This document shows, in pieces, positions 46,043-54,894 of a DNA stretch of 64,000 nucleotides; position 1 is the stretch's first letter, and each line of letters begins with the position of its first letter. Location of the stretch: positions 1 to 64,000 of the forward strand of contig JADFZL010000014.1 of the NCBI GenBank assembly GCA_015232575.1, read 5' to 3'. Both the position numbers and the translations under genes were made by a program. Source of the stretch: Candidatus Rifleibacteriota bacterium. Lineage in GTDB: Bacteria; Muiribacteriota; Ozemobacteria; Ozemobacterales; Ozemobacteraceae. The notes beneath the pieces were generated by a model. The model saw only the letters and a list, made by a program, of their open reading frames with translations, had not been told where the DNA came from and did not search any database.

Positions 46043-46259
46043 ATTCGGACAAAATTTAAAATAGTACAAATTTTCACTTTTTACAGTTGAGAGATTTTTT
46101 GTTTGTCACAAGACTTATTTCATGTATTCATAAGGATTCTACGAAGGGAGGTGCTTCACTGCCTCGAAAATAATTTGTGTTTTCTGCATCCAGAAAAAAA
46201 TGAACTGAACATGCTAGTGAAATATTTCACAATAAAACCATTTACACAAGGAGAAAATT

Positions 46260-46538
46260 ATGCTGCACGAACCAGCCGCCAGCTGCGGCGAAGATCATGC
46301 TTCAGATTATAAATCGATTATCGGGGCCCGTATGTTCTGGGCTTATGCTATTTTTTATGCGGGTTTCATTGCCATCAATGTAATTGATCCGCTGCTCATG
46401 GAAAAGATTATTTTCATGGGATTAAATGTCGCAGTTGTCTATGGAATGGGTCTGATTATTGTCGCATTAATTCTGGCTGTAATCTATGATCGAATGTGTG
46501 CGGCCAGAGAGCTAAAACTGGCTGACAGCAAGACCTGA
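46260..46538 (+). CDS. DUF485-family (YjcH-like) small membrane protein
   Basis: Protein of 92 aa with two helices (residues ~25-47, 58-80). GLNVAVVYGMGLIIVALILAVIYD is the conserved C-terminal part of DUF485. Members pair with ActP acetate symporters, which follows here after 8 bases. The ribosome site aaggag lies 9 bases before ATG. Confidence 0.85.
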   Translation: MLHEPAASCGEDHASDYKSIIGARMFWAYAIFYAGFIAINVIDPLLMEKIIFMGLNVAVVYGMGLIIVALILAVIYDRMCAARELKLADSKT

Positions 46539-46546
46539 CGAGGTAA

Positions 46547-48472
46547 ATGAATATGGAAATGATGCCAATTGTTGTTTTTGTATTTTTTGTTGCTATGGTT
46601 CTTGGGCTCTCTTTTTATTTTGCACGCCAGGCAAAATCAGCTTCCGGATATTACGCTGCTGGCGGTGGAGTACATTGGTTTGTCAATGGAATAGCATTTG
46701 CCGGTGACTATCTTTCTGCAGCTTCCTTTCTTGGAATTTGCGGAATGATTGCAACAGCTGGATACGATGGTTTTCTGTATTCCATCGGTTATCTTGCTGG
46801 CTGGATTGTTGCGCTTTTCGTTGTTGCCGAGCCTATGAAACGACTTGGAAAATATACATTTACAGACGCGCTTGATGCGAAGTTCAATTCAAAAGGTATT
46901 CAGCTGACAGCCGCAATAAGCACTCTCATTGTTTCAATCTTTTATCTGATTCCGCAGATGGTAGGCGCCGGTGTACTTATTACGCCGCTTCTTGGTCTTT
47001 CGCATGCCGTAGGCGTTATCATGGTTGGATTGATAGTTATCATAATAGTTGCCACCGCCGGAATGACTTCAACAACTTACGTTCAGTTCCTGAAGGGTGG
47101 CCTTCTGATTGTATTTTCATCCGTACTTGTTTATTCGGTTTTGTCCAAGGGCCTTACAACAACTCCTGATCAGAGCGGAAAAGTACCATTTCGGGAAATT
47201 ATGACTCTGAACGCAGTTGAAGCAGATGGCAAAATTGCTCCGGAAGACAAGGGCTACAGTGTAATTCATCAGCAGGAAAGCGCCGGTTCAGTATTTCTCA
47301 AGCTTTCAAAAGAAGGCAAAGAATCATGGTGGAAAAAGGAAAAATCTGCTGACGAGAAATCTGTTGTACTGAAAGAGACCCAGTGGGTCGTGAAAAAAGC
47401 AGATGGAACCAAACTTATTAATGGCTCCCCGGAATCTAAAGAAAACAAACTTCGTCAGGGCGGACACATTGAAGTAATCAGCGGAAAGACCGGCAAAGAA
47501 GCACAGACTGGTCCTCTTGGACCGTTCGCTTTCCTGGCAGCAATCGGTGATCCGACCAGTAAAATTATTACCTGGAAAAGCACTGCCTTCACACTTGACA
47601 ACGATAAAATTGATATTTATTTCCCGGCAACAGTTACCGGAAATAAAGTTATGAGACCTGGTGTAAAATTTAAAGTTGACGGAACATTTCTTCAGAAACT
47701 TGACTTTGTTTCTCTAATGCTTGCACTCTTTTGTGGTACTGCTGCACTTCCGCACATACTTATCCGTTATTACACTGTTGCAAGTCCGGCTGCTGCCCGT
47801 AAGTCAACAATTGTGGCGATTGCATCCATTGGTTTCTTTTACGTACTCACATTGTTCATGGGCCTCGGAGCAATGACAAGCGGAGTTGTAAACGTTGCTG
47901 ACAATAACATGTCTGCACCTCTTCTTGCACGTTCATTTGGAAGTCTGTTGTTTGCTGTAATTTCAGCTATAGCTTTTGCAACTGTTCTCGGTACTGTCGC
48001 CGGTCTGATTGTAGCAGCATCCGGAGCAGTGGCTCACGATCTCATGGATAGATTCATGGGAATGAACATGTCCGAAGGTCAGAAAGTCCGCGCAGGAAAG
48101 ATTTCAGCATTTGTCGTTGGAATCATAGCAATCTTCCTTGGAATTCAATTTCAGGGACAGAACGTCTCATTTCTTGTCGGATGGGCATTTTCGGTGGCTG
48201 CATCTGCAAACCTTCCTGCAATTATAATGCTTCTTTTCTGGAAGAAAACCACTTCTCAGGGAATTGTAGCTTCTATTATCATAGGAATCGTATCTGCGCT
48301 GGGACTCATTCTCATATCACCGGACATGTACAAAGTCTATGGAATGGATCCGGCTACAGCACCGATGCCAATAAGCAATCCCGGTGTGTTTTCAATACCT
48401 CTGAGTTTCATGGCACTTATAGTGGTTTCACTAATCACTCAGAAAAAAGCTGTACAAGAGCAAGTATCATAA
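46547..48472 (+). CDS. ActP-like sodium:solute symporter with an inserted soluble segment
   Basis: Protein of 641 aa, compared with about 550 for E. coli ActP. The SSS-family core has GGVHWFVNGIAFAGDYLSAASFLGI and later LPHILIRYYTV and GTVAGLIVAASGAVAHDL. Between helices near residues 220 and 385 lies an inserted hydrophilic segment of about 130 residues (KIAPEDKGYSVIHQQ ... VISGKTGKEAQ) that I do not recognise. The likely substrate is acetate or another short carboxylate with Na+. It forms an operon with DUF485. Confidence 0.85.
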   Translation: MNMEMMPIVVFVFFVAMVLGLSFYFARQAKSASGYYAAGGGVHWFVNGIAFAGDYLSAASFLGICGMIATAGYDGFLYSIGYLAGWIVALFVVAEPMKRLGKYTFTDALDAKFNSKGIQLTAAISTLIVSIFYLIPQMVGAGVLITPLLGLSHAVGVIMVGLIVIIIVATAGMTSTTYVQFLKGGLLIVFSSVLVYSVLSKGLTTTPDQSGKVPFREIMTLNAVEADGKIAPEDKGYSVIHQQESAGSVFLKLSKEGKESWWKKEKSADEKSVVLKETQWVVKKADGTKLINGSPESKENKLRQGGHIEVISGKTGKEAQTGPLGPFAFLAAIGDPTSKIITWKSTAFTLDNDKIDIYFPATVTGNKVMRPGVKFKVDGTFLQKLDFVSLMLALFCGTAALPHILIRYYTVASPAAARKSTIVAIASIGFFYVLTLFMGLGAMTSGVVNVADNNMSAPLLARSFGSLLFAVISAIAFATVLGTVAGLIVAASGAVAHDLMDRFMGMNMSEGQKVRAGKISAFVVGIIAIFLGIQFQGQNVSFLVGWAFSVAASANLPAIIMLLFWKKTTSQGIVASIIIGIVSALGLILISPDMYKVYGMDPATAPMPISNPGVFSIPLSFMALIVVSLITQKKAVQEQVS

Positions 48473-48633
48473 AATCAGGGCACTGTAGCATTTTTAAAGA
48501 AAAGACAGGAAATCTCACGCAGAGGCACGGTGACGCTGAGAAAAACAGAGAAAAGCCGGGAATTTGAATTTGTTTTATTTGCTGGTATTACCTGTTTGAT
48601 AACTGCTTGATAATGAAAAAATTGCTACAGTAC

Positions 48634-48684
48634 TTATATAAAATAAAGCGGCAGACTTCGCGTCTGCCGCTTTATTTTATATAA
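48634..48684. terminator. Convergent bidirectional terminator
   Basis: Perfect 23-bp arms (48634-48656, 48662-48684) around ttcgc, with long A/T runs at both ends. It serves actP (plus) and the aminotransferase (minus). Confidence 0.92.
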
Positions 48685-48695
48685 CCAGAAACTTT

Positions 48696-50033
48696 TCAGA
48701 GCTGGGAAAATCGATCTATTTTCAGTTTCCCGCCAAGTTGATTTTTCTGCTCAATCTTACCATGATTCTGAGTCTTGAGTTTCTGCATGTATGCAGCATA
48801 GCCTTCTTTGATAAGACCCATGCTTTTTCTGGTCTTTTCGCAATCTACAACAAGAGCAAGCCTTATTTCATTTTTCCCCCGCCCGGGAGTCAGATAAAAA
48901 TCAGCAGCCGGAGTCATTGCAACGGTTTCATTGTTTTTTGAGAATTCCTGAAGCATGAAAAGTGCAAATTCAGTAACATCTTCAAGTTCAGGAAATTTCA
49001 GTATAAGATAAAAAGCGCCTTCCGGTTTCGGAACGAAGACACTGGAAAAATTCGAAATTTCATTCATAGCTACTTCGAGACGTTCAGCGTACACTTTTCT
49101 CATTTCATCAAAAAACTTTGTGTTGCTCGTGGCAAATTCGTAAGTTCTGGCAAGGCTTTTCTGCATGACATCTGATACAGAGCCAACAGTATTAAAAGTT
49201 ACAAGCGATATTTTTTCGATTATTTCCGGACGCGCCACAACAATACCAAGACGTGTTCCGGTCAGAGCAAAAGTTTTACTGGCTGAATCAATGACTATCA
49301 ATCTGTGAATAAATCTGTCCATTTCTTCTCTGGAAAGATCTGCCTGAAGAACGCTGAAGGGCTGCTTTCCAGCAAGATACATTTCTCTGTAAACCTCGTC
49401 TGAAATAAGAAAAATATCATATTTCAGAGATAACTTCACAAGCCGCATCACTTCATCTTTAGAAAAGATTTTCCCAGATGGGTTATTCGGATTATTAAGA
49501 AGAATTGCTCTGGTTTTCGGATTAATATATCTTTCAAGCTCTTCGAATTCCGGAAGAGCAAAGTTCTGCTCTGCATAAGTTGGAATTGTTCTCAGAACGC
49601 CGCCTGAAACAGCAATTGATGTTGCATAAACAGGGAAGAATGGTTCAACACAGAGAATTTCATCACCCGGATTGCACAAAGCAAGAAAAGTATTACAAAG
49701 CGCCTGAACTGCTCCGACTGTTATCGTAACGTTGTCAGAATCTATTGTTAAATGCGGTGAAGAAGTACGATCAAAATAAAAATTCAAATACTTGGCATAA
49801 TTTTCCCGCAACGTAGCTTCACCGATATATGGTGAATAACTGTAATAATTCTGGCTGCAAAGCTCGGAAAGATATTTTCCAAAAGCCGGAATTCCACTGA
49901 TGTCTGGTTGTCCGATATTTAATTCGTATACCGTTTTGCCAAGTTTTTTCTGCTGAATTGAAATAGCAGACATTTTCCTGATACTGCTTGGACGAAATTC
50001 GCTTACTCTCTGAGAAAAATGCAATGCACACAT
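48696..50033 (-). CDS. Class I/II PLP-dependent aminotransferase
   Basis: Protein of 445 aa. LNIGQPDISG is near the start, LLNNPNNPSGK in the middle, and the cofactor lysine is in IDSASKTFALTGTRLG. C-terminal GKNEIRLALV binds the substrate carboxylate. This is the aspartate-aminotransferase family (I-gamma-like); the exact substrate is not clear. A C-terminal extension of about 40 residues is basic and atypical. The ribosome site aaggagaagg is good. Confidence 0.88.
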   Translation of the reverse strand: MCALHFSQRVSEFRPSSIRKMSAISIQQKKLGKTVYELNIGQPDISGIPAFGKYLSELCSQNYYSYSPYIGEATLRENYAKYLNFYFDRTSSPHLTIDSDNVTITVGAVQALCNTFLALCNPGDEILCVEPFFPVYATSIAVSGGVLRTIPTYAEQNFALPEFEELERYINPKTRAILLNNPNNPSGKIFSKDEVMRLVKLSLKYDIFLISDEVYREMYLAGKQPFSVLQADLSREEMDRFIHRLIVIDSASKTFALTGTRLGIVVARPEIIEKISLVTFNTVGSVSDVMQKSLARTYEFATSNTKFFDEMRKVYAERLEVAMNEISNFSSVFVPKPEGAFYLILKFPELEDVTEFALFMLQEFSKNNETVAMTPAADFYLTPGRGKNEIRLALVVDCEKTRKSMGLIKEGYAAYMQKLKTQNHGKIEQKNQLGGKLKIDRFSQL

Positions 50034-50133
50034 TGTTTTCCTTCTCCTTGAAAAAATATTATATTTAGTTTTCGTGAACAGGGGGCGCGAATAACGGCGC
50101 CCCCTGAGTATTACATATTAATGATATGAGGAA

Positions 50134-52218
50134 TTATTCTTCCACTTCCTCATGCGCCTTGCCATATTCTTTTACGATCTGTTCAGTTACCTGGCCAGGA
50201 ACTTCTTCGTAATGGTCAAATTTCATTGCAAAGTCGGCTCTTGATTGTGTCATTGATTTCAAATCGGTGGCATACTTGTACATTTCAGCAAGAGGAACGC
50301 TCGCTTTAACTATCTGCTGACCATCAAGCGGTTCCATTCCAAGAATTCTTCCACGTCTTGAGTTGATGTCTCCGATAACTGTACCCATGTAAGAATCTGG
50401 TACCGTTACCTGAAGTTCGTATATAGGCTCAAGCAGAATTGGCTTTGCGTCAACAATGCCTTTCTTGAAAGCAATATTTGCAGCCAACTTGAATGCAAGT
50501 TCTGATGAATCGACATCATGATATGAACCGAATGTAAGTGTCGCTCTGAAGCCGATTGTCGGGAAACCTGCGATAACTCCGCGTTTCCTGGTTTCCTGAA
50601 GTCCCTTTTCAACTGCCGGAATAAAGTTCTTCGGAACAACTCCGCCGACTACTGCATCAACAAATTCGAAATCCTGTCCCGGGAGAGGTTCGAATTTAAT
50701 TGTAACATCGCCATATTGGCCACGTCCGCCAGATTGCTTCTTGTGTTTTCCCTGAACTTCAGATCTGCCCTTGATAGTTTCCCGGTATGGAATGCGTGGT
50801 TTTCCGATATCAACTTCAACATTCCAGCGGCTTTTCAAGCGTGAAATTGCTACGTCAATGTGTGTATCGCCCATTCCGGAAAGCAAGCCCTGCCCCAACT
50901 CGGCATCATATTCATATCTGAGTACACCATCATCAGCGCAAAGCGTCTGAAGACCTGAACCCATTTTTTCCTGATCCTGTTTGGTTTTCGGGTTTACCGA
51001 ATACGTAAGCTTTGCTGTTGGAAGTTCGGGAACCGAAAGAATAACCGGGTTTGATTTTTCACAAATGGTATCGCCCCGTCCGGAGATGCGCGGCTTAACG
51101 ATCAAAGCGATGTCACCGGCAATAAGCTTCTCAATCTCAACTTTGTTTTTACCGCGTAATGTTGTGAAATTGCCGAAGCGCTCGGTGTTTTCCTTTGTTG
51201 AGTTATAATATTCAGTTGCTGAATTAAATGTTCCGGAAATAGCACGTATAAAAACCATGTCTCCGGCCTGTTCGTTGATTTTTTTGAAAACGAAACCAAC
51301 TGGTGCGGCATCAGCTTTTGGCTCAACTTTAACCTTCTGATCATTGTTTGCAGACTTTGCTTCGATTGCACCACGTTCAATGGGTGATGGCATGCAATTC
51401 AGAATAAAATCAAGTACAAGATCTGTTCCGATATTTCTAATGGACATTCCTGAAATAAGTGGTTTAATCTTATTTTCAGCAATTCCTTTTTTCATGGCTG
51501 CTTTCAATTCATCAATGGAAATTGTCTGACCATCAAAAAACTTATTCAAAAGCTGGTCGTCACATTCAACAATTGACTCAATTGAACTTTCGCGCAACTT
51601 GCTGACGAATTCCTTCTGATCAGCTGGAACTTCTTTGATCTCAACTTTTTTACCTGTTTCGTCTGTGTAATAATAAGCTTTCTGATCAAGGATATCGATT
51701 ACACCTTTAAGATTTGTTGAAGTTCCGAGTGGAACGATAACTGGAACTATTTTGGAATCAAAGGCTTTGAGCTCATCGAAAATTTTGGAAAGATTAATAT
51801 TTTCTTTATCAGGTTTTGATAAATAGACTATTCTCGGAACATTGTGATCGTTGAGAATCTTCCAGTTTTTTTCGGTTCCGACTTCAAGACCTGAAGCAGC
51901 GTTAACAACGACAATAGCAGCATCGACAGCCCAGACGACTTTGTGGACTTCACCCAGAAAATCATCAAAACCTGGAGTGTCGAGGAGATTTATTTTACAA
52001 TCTTTCCATTCAAGCGCGGCAAGAGAAGTACCAATTGTTACTTTGCGCTTGATTTCTTCCTGATCATAATTCATCATCGAAGTTGCATCATCTACTTTTC
52101 CAATACGGGAATTAGCCCCTGTATGAAACAACATGGCTTCGGCAAGGGATGTCTTACCAGCACCGCCATGCGAAAACAGCCCGATGTTTCGGATTTTCTC
52201 AGTTGAATAAACCTTCAT
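50134..52218 (-). CDS. Divergent EF-G paralogue (EF-G-like GTPase)
   Basis: Protein of 694 aa with all five EF-G domains. G1 is SHGGAGKTSL and G3 is DTPGFDD. G4, normally NKxD, reads LSKPDKEN here, so Asn is replaced by Ser. The effector region is MMNYDQEEIKRKVTI instead of the canonical MDWMEQE..RGITI. This places it in the EF-G-like (EFG-II-type) group rather than the main FusA. I chose the ATG at 52218, which has gaggaga 8 bases before it; a TTG at 52236 is unlikely. The role may be ribosome recycling or stress (inference). Confidence 0.85.
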   Translation of the reverse strand: MKVYSTEKIRNIGLFSHGGAGKTSLAEAMLFHTGANSRIGKVDDATSMMNYDQEEIKRKVTIGTSLAALEWKDCKINLLDTPGFDDFLGEVHKVVWAVDAAIVVVNAASGLEVGTEKNWKILNDHNVPRIVYLSKPDKENINLSKIFDELKAFDSKIVPVIVPLGTSTNLKGVIDILDQKAYYYTDETGKKVEIKEVPADQKEFVSKLRESSIESIVECDDQLLNKFFDGQTISIDELKAAMKKGIAENKIKPLISGMSIRNIGTDLVLDFILNCMPSPIERGAIEAKSANNDQKVKVEPKADAAPVGFVFKKINEQAGDMVFIRAISGTFNSATEYYNSTKENTERFGNFTTLRGKNKVEIEKLIAGDIALIVKPRISGRGDTICEKSNPVILSVPELPTAKLTYSVNPKTKQDQEKMGSGLQTLCADDGVLRYEYDAELGQGLLSGMGDTHIDVAISRLKSRWNVEVDIGKPRIPYRETIKGRSEVQGKHKKQSGGRGQYGDVTIKFEPLPGQDFEFVDAVVGGVVPKNFIPAVEKGLQETRKRGVIAGFPTIGFRATLTFGSYHDVDSSELAFKLAANIAFKKGIVDAKPILLEPIYELQVTVPDSYMGTVIGDINSRRGRILGMEPLDGQQIVKASVPLAEMYKYATDLKSMTQSRADFAMKFDHYEEVPGQVTEQIVKEYGKAHEEVEE

Positions 52219-52277
52219 TTCTGTCTCCTCGAACAAGTGAATAAAAAACTGCTGAATACATGCAGATTAATTGTAAA

Positions 52278-52306
52278 TTTATACAGTAAATCAAGAACTT
52301 TGGCAA
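52278..52306 (-). promoter_or_regulatory. Promoter of the EF-G-like gene
   Basis: On the minus strand TTGCCA (52306-52301) and TATAAA (52283-52278) are 17 bases apart. The predicted leader to the ATG at 52218 is about 55 nt. Confidence 0.55.
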
Positions 52307-52330
52307 CTTTATTTTATTCTTTTTTTAAAA

Positions 52331-52363
52331 TTTAAAGCCAGACCTGTTAAGTCTGGCTTTAAA
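52331..52363. terminator. Terminator after rubrerythrin
   Basis: 13-bp perfect arms (tttaaagccagac / gtctggctttaaa) around ctgttaa, with an A/T-rich run on the EF-G side. Confidence 0.8.
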
Positions 52364-52392
52364 TGCGTAAAACATAATAATGAATAAGAAAT

Positions 52393-52455
52393 GTCATCTC
52401 GAACGTATGTGAGAGATCTGATAAAAACCAGATTTCTCTCTTCTGTTGAAACGAC
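52393..52455. repeat. Inverted repeat of the gtcatctcga family
   Basis: Arms gtcatctcgaacgt...gagatct (52393-52419) and agatttctctct...aaacgac (52430-52455). It is close to the copies at 45845 and 63855. Confidence 0.7.
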
Positions 52456-52469
52456 AAAATCGGTCGAAT

Positions 52470-52979
52470 TTATGCTGAAAAGCAGCGGAAGAAATCTTTC
52501 TTTGCATTGCAGACCGGGCATTTATCGGGGGCTTCATTCTCAACAGTGTGTCCGCAGATTTCGCAGATGTGAACTTTTGCTGCCGGATAATCCTTGCCTG
52601 ATTTTACCAGTTCCAATGCTTTGGCGTACATGTTAGCATGAATTTTTTCTGCTTCCATGGCATATTTGGTTGTTCGGACTGCATCTTTTTCCTGCTGGAA
52701 TTTTGCAGCTTCGTGATAAACCGGATACATCTCATCAATTTCAAAATTCTCACCATCAAGTGCAGTCTGAAGATTCATTGCGGTATCTCCAAGTTTGCCC
52801 ACTGCAAGGAAATGACCTCTCGCGTGAACATATTCGGCGTGAGAAATGGCTTTAAACATATTAGCAAGATTCTTGTGACCCTTTTTTTCACATTCCTCAG
52901 CAAAAATTGCATATTTAACATGAGCCTGTGATTCGCCTGCAAAGGCATTCATAAGAAATTCCACTGTCATTTTGTGCAT
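52470..52979 (-). CDS. rbr: Rubrerythrin
   Basis: Protein of 169 aa. The ferritin-like diiron domain has AFAGESQAHVKY and HAEYVHARGH, and again AMEAEKIHANMY. The C-terminal rubredoxin knuckles are CEICGH and CPVCNA. It reduces hydrogen peroxide in anaerobes and microaerophiles. It is monocistronic, with aaaggagaa before ATG. Confidence 0.93.
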   Translation of the reverse strand: MHKMTVEFLMNAFAGESQAHVKYAIFAEECEKKGHKNLANMFKAISHAEYVHARGHFLAVGKLGDTAMNLQTALDGENFEIDEMYPVYHEAAKFQQEKDAVRTTKYAMEAEKIHANMYAKALELVKSGKDYPAAKVHICEICGHTVENEAPDKCPVCNAKKDFFRCFSA

Positions 52980-53055
52980 AATTTTCTCCTTTGGTGTATT
53001 ATTAACAAAAATATTTTATAAGTTTCGAGTTTATAACACAATCTACCCGAATTTT

Positions 53056-53098
53056 GCAAGTGATCTGAATTTGGGACAGCAAATTGAGATCACTTGCA
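53056..53098. repeat. Palindromic repeat, second copy of the 44028 element
   Basis: gcaagtgatctgaattt ... aaattgagatcacttgc, with one mismatch in the arms and flanks (attttgc...agaaaagtgaaag) also shared with the 44028 copy. It sits between divergent rbr and the acetyltransferase and overlaps their upstream regions. Confidence 0.75.
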
Positions 53099-53110
53099 GA
53101 AAAGTGAAAG

Positions 53111-53575
53111 ATGGTTTTTGTTAAAATGAAACTCATTTCAGAAGAATTGGATATCAGCTATTTTGATGAAATCAAGCGAATTGACTTGAATTCTTTTGAA
53201 TTTCCCTGGGAAGAAAAAACAATACGAACATGTCTGACTTCACAATATATTATAAAATTTGCAGCTGTACACGAAACAAAATCCAAATCTCTTCACGGTT
53301 TTGTATTCGCAATACCTGAAGTTGAAAAATTGCACATTGTAAAATTGGCTGTAGATAGCTCTCAACAGCGCAAAGGTCTCGGAACAATGCTTATGAAAGC
53401 AATGGAGGAATTCTGGAGAAACAACTTCGGAAAAGAACTTGTACTTGAGGTCCGCTCAAAAAATCTCAAGGCAATAAAATTCTACTTAAAATACGGTTTC
53501 AAAATAATTGAGCGCATTCCGCAGTTCTATTCAGACAACAACGACGACGCCCTCAGAATGTTGTTTCTTTTTTGA
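53111..53575 (+). CDS. GNAT N-acetyltransferase, RimI-like
   Basis: Protein of 154 aa. The acetyl-CoA loop is VDSSQQRKGLGTMLM (Q/RxxGxG), followed by LEVRSKNLKAIKFYLKYGFK as in RimI. An early DLNSFEFPW is like the ribosomal S18 acetyltransferase. RimI itself and other protein acetyltransferases are both possible. An ATG at 53126 is an alternative start. Confidence 0.75.
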   Translation: MVFVKMKLISEELDISYFDEIKRIDLNSFEFPWEEKTIRTCLTSQYIIKFAAVHETKSKSLHGFVFAIPEVEKLHIVKLAVDSSQQRKGLGTMLMKAMEEFWRNNFGKELVLEVRSKNLKAIKFYLKYGFKIIERIPQFYSDNNDDALRMLFLF

Positions 53576-53664
53576 GAAGATGTGCTCTCCTGTTCTACAA
53601 AAAGCCTTCACAGCCCTGAAATAAATATGACCCTTTTATGAAGATTTGCTGTATTTGGCATATT

Positions 53665-54099
53665 TTACCAGCTTGAATATTTTGAACCGTTGAAAGCTGT
53701 GTCTGTTGAAATAGAGCGGATGTCGTATACGTTGTATCCGTCTGAAACGGGCGCATCGGGCAAGTCTGTAAAGGAAATCGTTCTCCAGTCTGATCTGCTG
53801 GTCATCGGGTCAACCGGAATTCTTCTAATTACACGGGCATTTACCATGTCTTCTAGTTTTTCCGGATAACAATCTTTTTCACTCAGACCTGGTTTGGCCA
53901 ATTTCATTTTTTCGCAGTATTTGTCAATCGCTTTTCGCATTTCACTTAATCGTTCATTAAGAGCATCTTCTTTTTTAGACTTGACAAAATTCTTCGACAA
54001 CGGAAGTGCTGTCGCCGAAAAAACACCAATGATAACACAACATATCATCAATTCCAGTAAAGATAATCCAGATTCAGAATTCCGTCGTACAATAAGCAT
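53665..54099 (-). CDS. Orphan type II/IV pseudopilin-like protein
   Basis: Protein of 144 aa. The prepilin signal SESG-LSLLELMICCVIIGV places Gly at -1 and Glu at +5; Leu replaces the common Phe at +1. The C-terminal part resembles GspG-type pseudopilins (PVDPMTSRSDW). No secretion genes lie near, so the assembly machine must be elsewhere. Confidence 0.75.
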   Translation of the reverse strand: MLIVRRNSESGLSLLELMICCVIIGVFSATALPLSKNFVKSKKEDALNERLSEMRKAIDKYCEKMKLAKPGLSEKDCYPEKLEDMVNARVIRRIPVDPMTSRSDWRTISFTDLPDAPVSDGYNVYDIRSISTDTAFNGSKYSSW

Positions 54100-54175
54100 A
54101 ATCAGTTAACCTAAAGTTCTCCATATTAAAAAAACAGGCAGCATCTGCGTTTACAAACAAAAAGAAACTGATTTT

Positions 54176-54317
54176 TAACCACAGAATACACTGACTAACA
54201 CAGATTTTAATAGGGAAAATATAATCATTGTGCACATTCAGACAACATACTCACACGACCAAAAAAACAATCCCCGGTTTCCGTTCTTTTCCGTGATTTC
54301 CGTGGTAAAAAAAATCT
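54176..54317. repeat. Inverted repeat of the accacgg family
   Basis: ttaaccacagaatacac at the left end and ccgtgatttccgtggtaa at the right end form an imperfect inverted repeat around about 105 bases. It is related to 30194-30320. Confidence 0.6.
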
Positions 54318-54329
54318 CACACATCCTTA

Positions 54330-54893
54330 CTATAAAATCGGCAGATTCTTGATTTTTATAAAGCTTAACACTGTCTCGCCAAATTCTCTTTCATCAATAA
54401 GAATAAGTTTGTTCTCTGGTGTAACAGAAATAATATCCTTTTTTCTGCGTTCAAGAATGAAAATTGTTCTTTCCGAAAACATTGTACATAAATGCAGATT
54501 CTCGAGTATTGGCTCAAGAAGATTCTTTGAATATGGCGGATCAATACACACAATATCAAATACAGAATCCGTCTTCCTTTTGATGAATTTAATACAGTCT
54601 TCCCTGAATATTTCACCTCTGGAAACAAGCTTTGTATGAACAAGATTTGCTTTTATTGTCTCAACGCATTGAATCGCAGTGTCAACAAAGGCTGCATATT
54701 CAGCACCCCGCGAAAGTGCTTCAATTCCGAGGCTTCCCGAACCGGCGAAAAGATCAAGAAATCTTGAACCGGCCATTCTCGGCATAAGTATTGAAAAAAG
54801 TGAAGCCTTAACCTTGTCCATGGCTGGTCTGGTTTTCCCTCCGCCTGGCATTTTAAGATTATGGCCTTTTGCTGATCCGGCTATGACTCTCAC
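54330..54893 (-). CDS. rsmD: 16S rRNA (guanine966-N2)-methyltransferase
   Basis: Protein of about 187 aa, the family's usual length. MRVIAGSAKGHNL is the usual beginning, then RPAMDKVKASLFS, LDLFAGSGSLGIEALSRGA (SAM site) and CIDPPYSKN (a DPPY catalytic motif). I chose the GTG at 54893, which has ggaaggggg upstream and follows the recG stop by one base. An ATG 123 bases upstream lies inside recG and is unlikely. Confidence 0.92.
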   Translation of the reverse strand: MRVIAGSAKGHNLKMPGGGKTRPAMDKVKASLFSILMPRMAGSRFLDLFAGSGSLGIEALSRGAEYAAFVDTAIQCVETIKANLVHTKLVSRGEIFREDCIKFIKRKTDSVFDIVCIDPPYSKNLLEPILENLHLCTMFSERTIFILERRKKDIISVTPENKLILIDEREFGETVLSFIKIKNLPIL

Positions 54894-54894
54894 A

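Larger units (their letters stand above)
45401..46259. other. Long intergenic region of stacked repeats and an actP leader
   Basis: At 859 bases this is the longest non-coding stretch in the window. It holds the accacgg-type repeat (45491), a hairpin (45591-45635), a gtcat-type inverted repeat (45845-45909), the DUF485/actP promoter (46014-46042) and a leader of about 210 nt. Short reading frames here have no supporting start sites or composition. Confidence 0.6.

Noticed and set aside
46103..46312. 69-codon frame across the start of DUF485
   Set aside because: It overlaps the well-supported DUF485 start in another frame and has no ribosome site.
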